In this document: one piece after another, positions 6,692 through 8,630 of the stretch
How the letters are laid out: every line of letters starts with the position of its first letter
How positions within the stretch are numbered: the first letter of the stretch is position 1
Assembly: GCA_029260695.1 (NCBI GenBank)
Contig: JAJDCT010000180.1
Span: 1-8,630, forward strand
From: Phycisphaeraceae bacterium
GTDB taxonomy: Bacteria; Planctomycetota; Phycisphaerae; Phycisphaerales; Phycisphaeraceae
Length of the DNA: 8,630 nucleotides
Direction: 5' to 3'
Position numbers and translations under genes: made by a program
The notes under the pieces: generated by a model
Seen by the model: the letters and a program-made list of their open reading frames with translations, nothing else
What the model was told of the DNA's origin: nothing
Database searches by the model: none

Positions 6692-7468
6692 ATGACCGAC
6701 CGGCCCATTCATAACGCCACACCCCGCGCCGACAATGCTGACACCGCTTGCGGTGCGGGCATTGACCAGCGCACGGATAACCACGGCCCACTGATTGAGC
6801 TATCCGACCTGCGCAAGACCTATCAGATGGGTACTCAGCAGGTCCACGCGCTCGCCGGCGTCGATCTGCAACTGGGGCGCGGTGAATTCTGGGCCATACT
6901 CGGCGCTTCGGGTTCGGGTAAAAGCACCATGCTCAACGTCCTGGGCTGCCTGGACCGCCCGACCTCCGGCACATACCACCTCGAAGGGCAAGACGTCGCT
7001 GAGCTCGATGACGATGCACTTAGTGAGTTCCGCCTCCGCCACCTCGGCTTCATCTTCCAGAGTTTCAACCTGATCCCGCAACTAACGGTTAGGGAAAACA
7101 TCGAGCTGCCGCTTTACTACCTCGGCTGGGAGGCCGAACGCAGCGCCGATCACGCCGCGGTCCTCGCCGACCAGGTCGGGCTGGGCGACCGCCTCGATCA
7201 CCGCCCAAGCGAGCTCTCCGGCGGGCAGCAGCAACGAGTCGCCGTCGCACGCTCCCTCGCCAACGACCCTCCCGTCCTTCTTGCCGATGAACCCACCGGC
7301 AACCTCGACTCGTCAACCAGCTCACAGATCATGTCGCTCCTTGACGAACTCAACCAACGCGGCAAGACCATCATCATGGTCACACACGAGCAAGACATCG
7401 CCGCCCACGCCCAACACCGCTTGCACATGCGCGACGGCATCATCGACCGGATTGAGAGGGACGCCTGA
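6692..7468 (+). CDS. ABC transporter ATP-binding protein, MacB/LolD family
   Basis: This gene encodes 258 residues, with every nucleotide-binding motif intact: Walker [10 protein letters not shown] (71-79), the Q-loop IFQSFNLIP with Gln123, the signature LSGGQQQR (175-182), Walker B VLLADEP with the catalytic Glu200, the D-loop GNLD, and the H-loop His232 in MVTHE. This pattern and the short length match the MacB/LolD/FtsE-type ATPases that work with MacB-like permeases. ATP hydrolysis would drive extrusion of substrates from the periplasm, or lipoprotein or peptide-like cargo; the substrate cannot be told from sequence. Residues 1-33 precede the ABC core and look unstructured. The chosen ATG lies one base after the adaptor stop. 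A GTG at 6659 is an alternative that would overlap the adaptor. The stop TGA overlaps an ATG (TGATG) at 7466-7470, preceded by the ribosome binding site GAGAGGGA at 7454-7461. The coding strand is C-rich compared with the TolC-like gene. Confidence 0.93.
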   Translation: MTDRPIHNATPRADNADTACGAGIDQRTDNHGPLIELSDLRKTYQMGTQQVHALAGVDLQLGRGEFWAILGASGSGKSTMLNVLGCLDRPTSGTYHLEGQDVAELDDDALSEFRLRHLGFIFQSFNLIPQLTVRENIELPLYYLGWEAERSADHAAVLADQVGLGDRLDHRPSELSGGQQQRVAVARSLANDPPVLLADEPTGNLDSSTSSQIMSLLDELNQRGKTIIMVTHEQDIAAHAQHRLHMRDGIIDRIERDA

Positions 7469-7472
7469 TGCA
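7462..7472 (+). repeat. Left copy of 11-bp direct repeat at the ATPase/permease junction
   Basis: CGCCTGATGCA includes the ATPase stop and an overlapping ATG. The identical sequence recurs at 7698-7708, 236 bp away, at the permease start. Confidence 0.8.
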
Positions 7473-7697
7473 CTGCTGTCTTCCTGCCCCCACGTTGCGG
7501 TCTAAACGCAACGAAGACGCGGAACACCTCCCGGTGAGCCGCAGCGGACACCCACGTTTTAACCACCATCACGCCCCCTTGTTTAGCCGCTGTCGTCTCC
7601 TCCCGTTTAGCCGCCGCGGCCACGCGGTGCCCCCCGTCCGGTGTAGCGCAGCCAATCCGTTCGTATCCCGCCCACACGCCCTCAGCATCGGAGAACT
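7473..7697. other. Inserted intergenic segment carrying a doubtful 78-codon ORF
   Basis: This segment lies between the two 11-bp direct repeats. A frame of 78 codons (ATG 7468 to TGA 7704) begins with a good ribosome binding site and has TGATG overlaps at both ends, so it may be translated. The product is rich in His, Arg, Pro, Ser and Cys and resembles no family I know; it reads like an accidental ORF. The DNA shows repeat character. GTTTAGCCGC occurs at 7581-7590 and 7605-7614, and a looser copy, GTTTTAACC, lies at 7556-7564, giving a 24-25 nt period. A related inverted copy is inside a hairpin CGTTGCG/CGCAACG at 7493-7513. I favour a small non-coding repeat or insertion element over a gene, but a small coupled ORF remains possible. 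Confidence 0.45.
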
Positions 7698-7708
7698 CGC
7701 CTGATGCA
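7698..7708 (+). repeat. Right copy of 11-bp direct repeat at the permease start
   Basis: CGCCTGATGCA is identical to 7462-7472 and contains the permease ATG at 7704. The pair may be a target-site duplication or the product of a local duplication. Confidence 0.8.
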
Positions 7709-8630
7709 GTCCTCCAAGCTCTACCGCATGCTCCGCCTCGGCGTCAAGAGCCTGCTGCTGCACAAACTCCGCTCCGGCCTGACCATGCTCGGGGTCGTCT
7801 TCGGTGTCGGCGCGGTCGTCGCCATGCTCGCCGTCGGGGAAGGCGCAAGCCGAAAAGCCCTCGCCGAGATCAAGGCTCTGGGCTCCAACAACATCATGCT
7901 CACCAGCAAGCAGAACGCCGACGACCAGGCCGCAAGCGGCAACCGATCCATGGTCAAGTCCTACGGCCTGTTCTACGACGACGAACGGAGGATCCGAGAA
8001 ACTTTCAGCGATGTCGAACGCACCGTCCCCACCAAGGACATACGCAAGAATACATTCTTCGGCGAACGGTCCGCCGAGCTACGCATCGTCGGGACCACAC
8101 CCGACTGGTTCGAGCTGGTCCCCCGCGATGTCGTTGCCGGCCGGGTCATGCTCGATCGCGACCTCCATTCTTCCGCCAACATCTGCGTGCTCACCGAGTC
8201 CGGTGCACGCAAGCTACTCGCAGCCTCCAGCGTCATCGGCGAATCCGTCCAGGTCAGTTCCGACCTCTACGAAGTCATCGGCATCGTCAGAAACGAATCC
8301 GCCTCCGGCGGGGGACGCACCCCCGACTCCGAAGTCGATGCCTACATCCCCATCAATGTCGCCAAGGAACGCTACTCCGACCTGATGATCCGCCGCGCCT
8401 CCGGATCGTTCCAGGCCGAGCAGGTCGAGCTGCACCGCATACTCGTCGCCGTGGAAAACATCGACAACGTCGAATCCGTGGCGGCCGGCATCGAACGCAT
8501 GATGACCCACTTCCACCCCGACGGCGACTACGACCTCTTCGTCCCCCTGGCCGTCCTCCGCGCCGCACGCGCACAGGCCAACATCTGGAAGTGGACCCTT
8601 TTCTCCATCGCCGCCATCAGCCTCCTGGTC
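7704..8630 (+). CDS. MacB-type ABC transporter permease (3' end cut by window)
   Basis: There are 309 codons to the window edge, with no stop. The N-terminus [20 protein letters not shown] followed by [12 protein letters not shown] is the characteristic MacB/FtsX-family start: a short amphipathic helix and the first membrane helix at about 25-46. It leads into a large extracytoplasmic domain (about 50-290, MacB_PCD-like, with [18 protein letters not shown] and YEVIGIVRN). The next membrane helix begins at about 295 ([15 protein letters not shown]). The family normally has three further helices after the periplasmic domain, the last of which lie outside this window. With the separate ATPase it would make a split MacB, unlike E. 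coli where ATPase and permease are fused. ATG 7704 overlaps the stop of the preceding small frame. The nearest ribosome binding site, GGAG, is 10 bases upstream, rather far, so translation may depend on coupling. Confidence 0.92.
   Translation, partial: MQSSKLYRMLRLGVKSLLLHKLRSGLTMLGVVFGVGAVVAMLAVGEGASRKALAEIKALGSNNIMLTSKQNADDQAASGNRSMVKSYGLFYDDERRIRETFSDVERTVPTKDIRKNTFFGERSAELRIVGTTPDWFELVPRDVVAGRVMLDRDLHSSANICVLTESGARKLLAASSVIGESVQVSSDLYEVIGIVRNESASGGGRTPDSEVDAYIPINVAKERYSDLMIRRASGSFQAEQVELHRILVAVENIDNVESVAAGIERMMTHFHPDGDYDLFVPLAVLRAARAQANIWKWTLFSIAAISLLV

Noticed and set aside
7198..7677. 159-codon minus-strand ORF across the ATPase end and the junction insert
   Set aside because: Half of it is antisense to the ATPase signature and Walker B region. 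The other half follows the periodic repeats of the insert; no start signal or known domain.
7804..8385. 193-codon plus-strand ORF inside the permease
   Set aside because: Ser/Pro/Thr-rich out-of-frame shadow of the permease, which is itself open to the window edge.

Overview
The window looks like a bacterial chromosome segment of moderately high GC. It is most plausibly from a planctomycete (Planctomycetota, perhaps Phycisphaerae-like). That placement is an inference from three things: the style of the proteins, a C-terminal porin remnant, and the charged TPEQ-rich tail on the efflux adaptor. There is no marker gene that proves it.

Left part (1-2000, minus strand): a PhoB-type response regulator (1299-1994) is followed by a PhoR-type histidine kinase (start at 1228, running off the window at base 1). 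This is the usual phoB-phoR order. The kinase has one membrane segment, HAMP, PAS, HisKA and HATPase parts, but no room for the extracytoplasmic sensor domain common in this class.

Middle (2000-2966): a decayed region. On the plus strand, divergent from phoB, lies a relic that reads like the C-terminal end of an outer-membrane porin of the phosphate-selective type, broken by an in-frame TAG. Next comes an initiator tRNA-Met on the minus strand with its own sigma70-like promoter and a rho-independent terminator, so it looks like a complete one-gene transcription unit. A short partial copy of the tRNA anticodon arm lies just beyond the terminator. The 2683-2966 gap holds a possible -10 box and a perfect 16-bp palindrome ahead of the efflux operon.

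Right part (2967-8630, plus strand): a four-part tripartite ABC efflux operon. It has a TolC-like outer-membrane lipoprotein, a HlyD/MacA-type periplasmic adaptor (overlapping the TolC gene by 32 nt, with a perfect internal Shine-Dalgarno), a MacB/LolD-type ATPase, and a MacB-type permease cut by the window end. Together they would form an inner membrane ATPase-permease, a periplasmic adaptor bridge and an outer-membrane duct. Between the ATPase and permease genes sits a 236-bp segment flanked by an 11-bp direct repeat (CGCCTGATGCA) that carries the stop/start overlap TGATG at both ends. It looks like an insertion that preserved translational coupling. Strand composition also changes inside the operon: the TolC gene is G-rich on the coding strand, the ATPase and permease genes are C-rich.

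No clearly new system was recognised. The most interesting items are the junction insert, the porin relic beside phoBR, the sensor-less kinase and the unusual 1:72 pair of the initiator tRNA.
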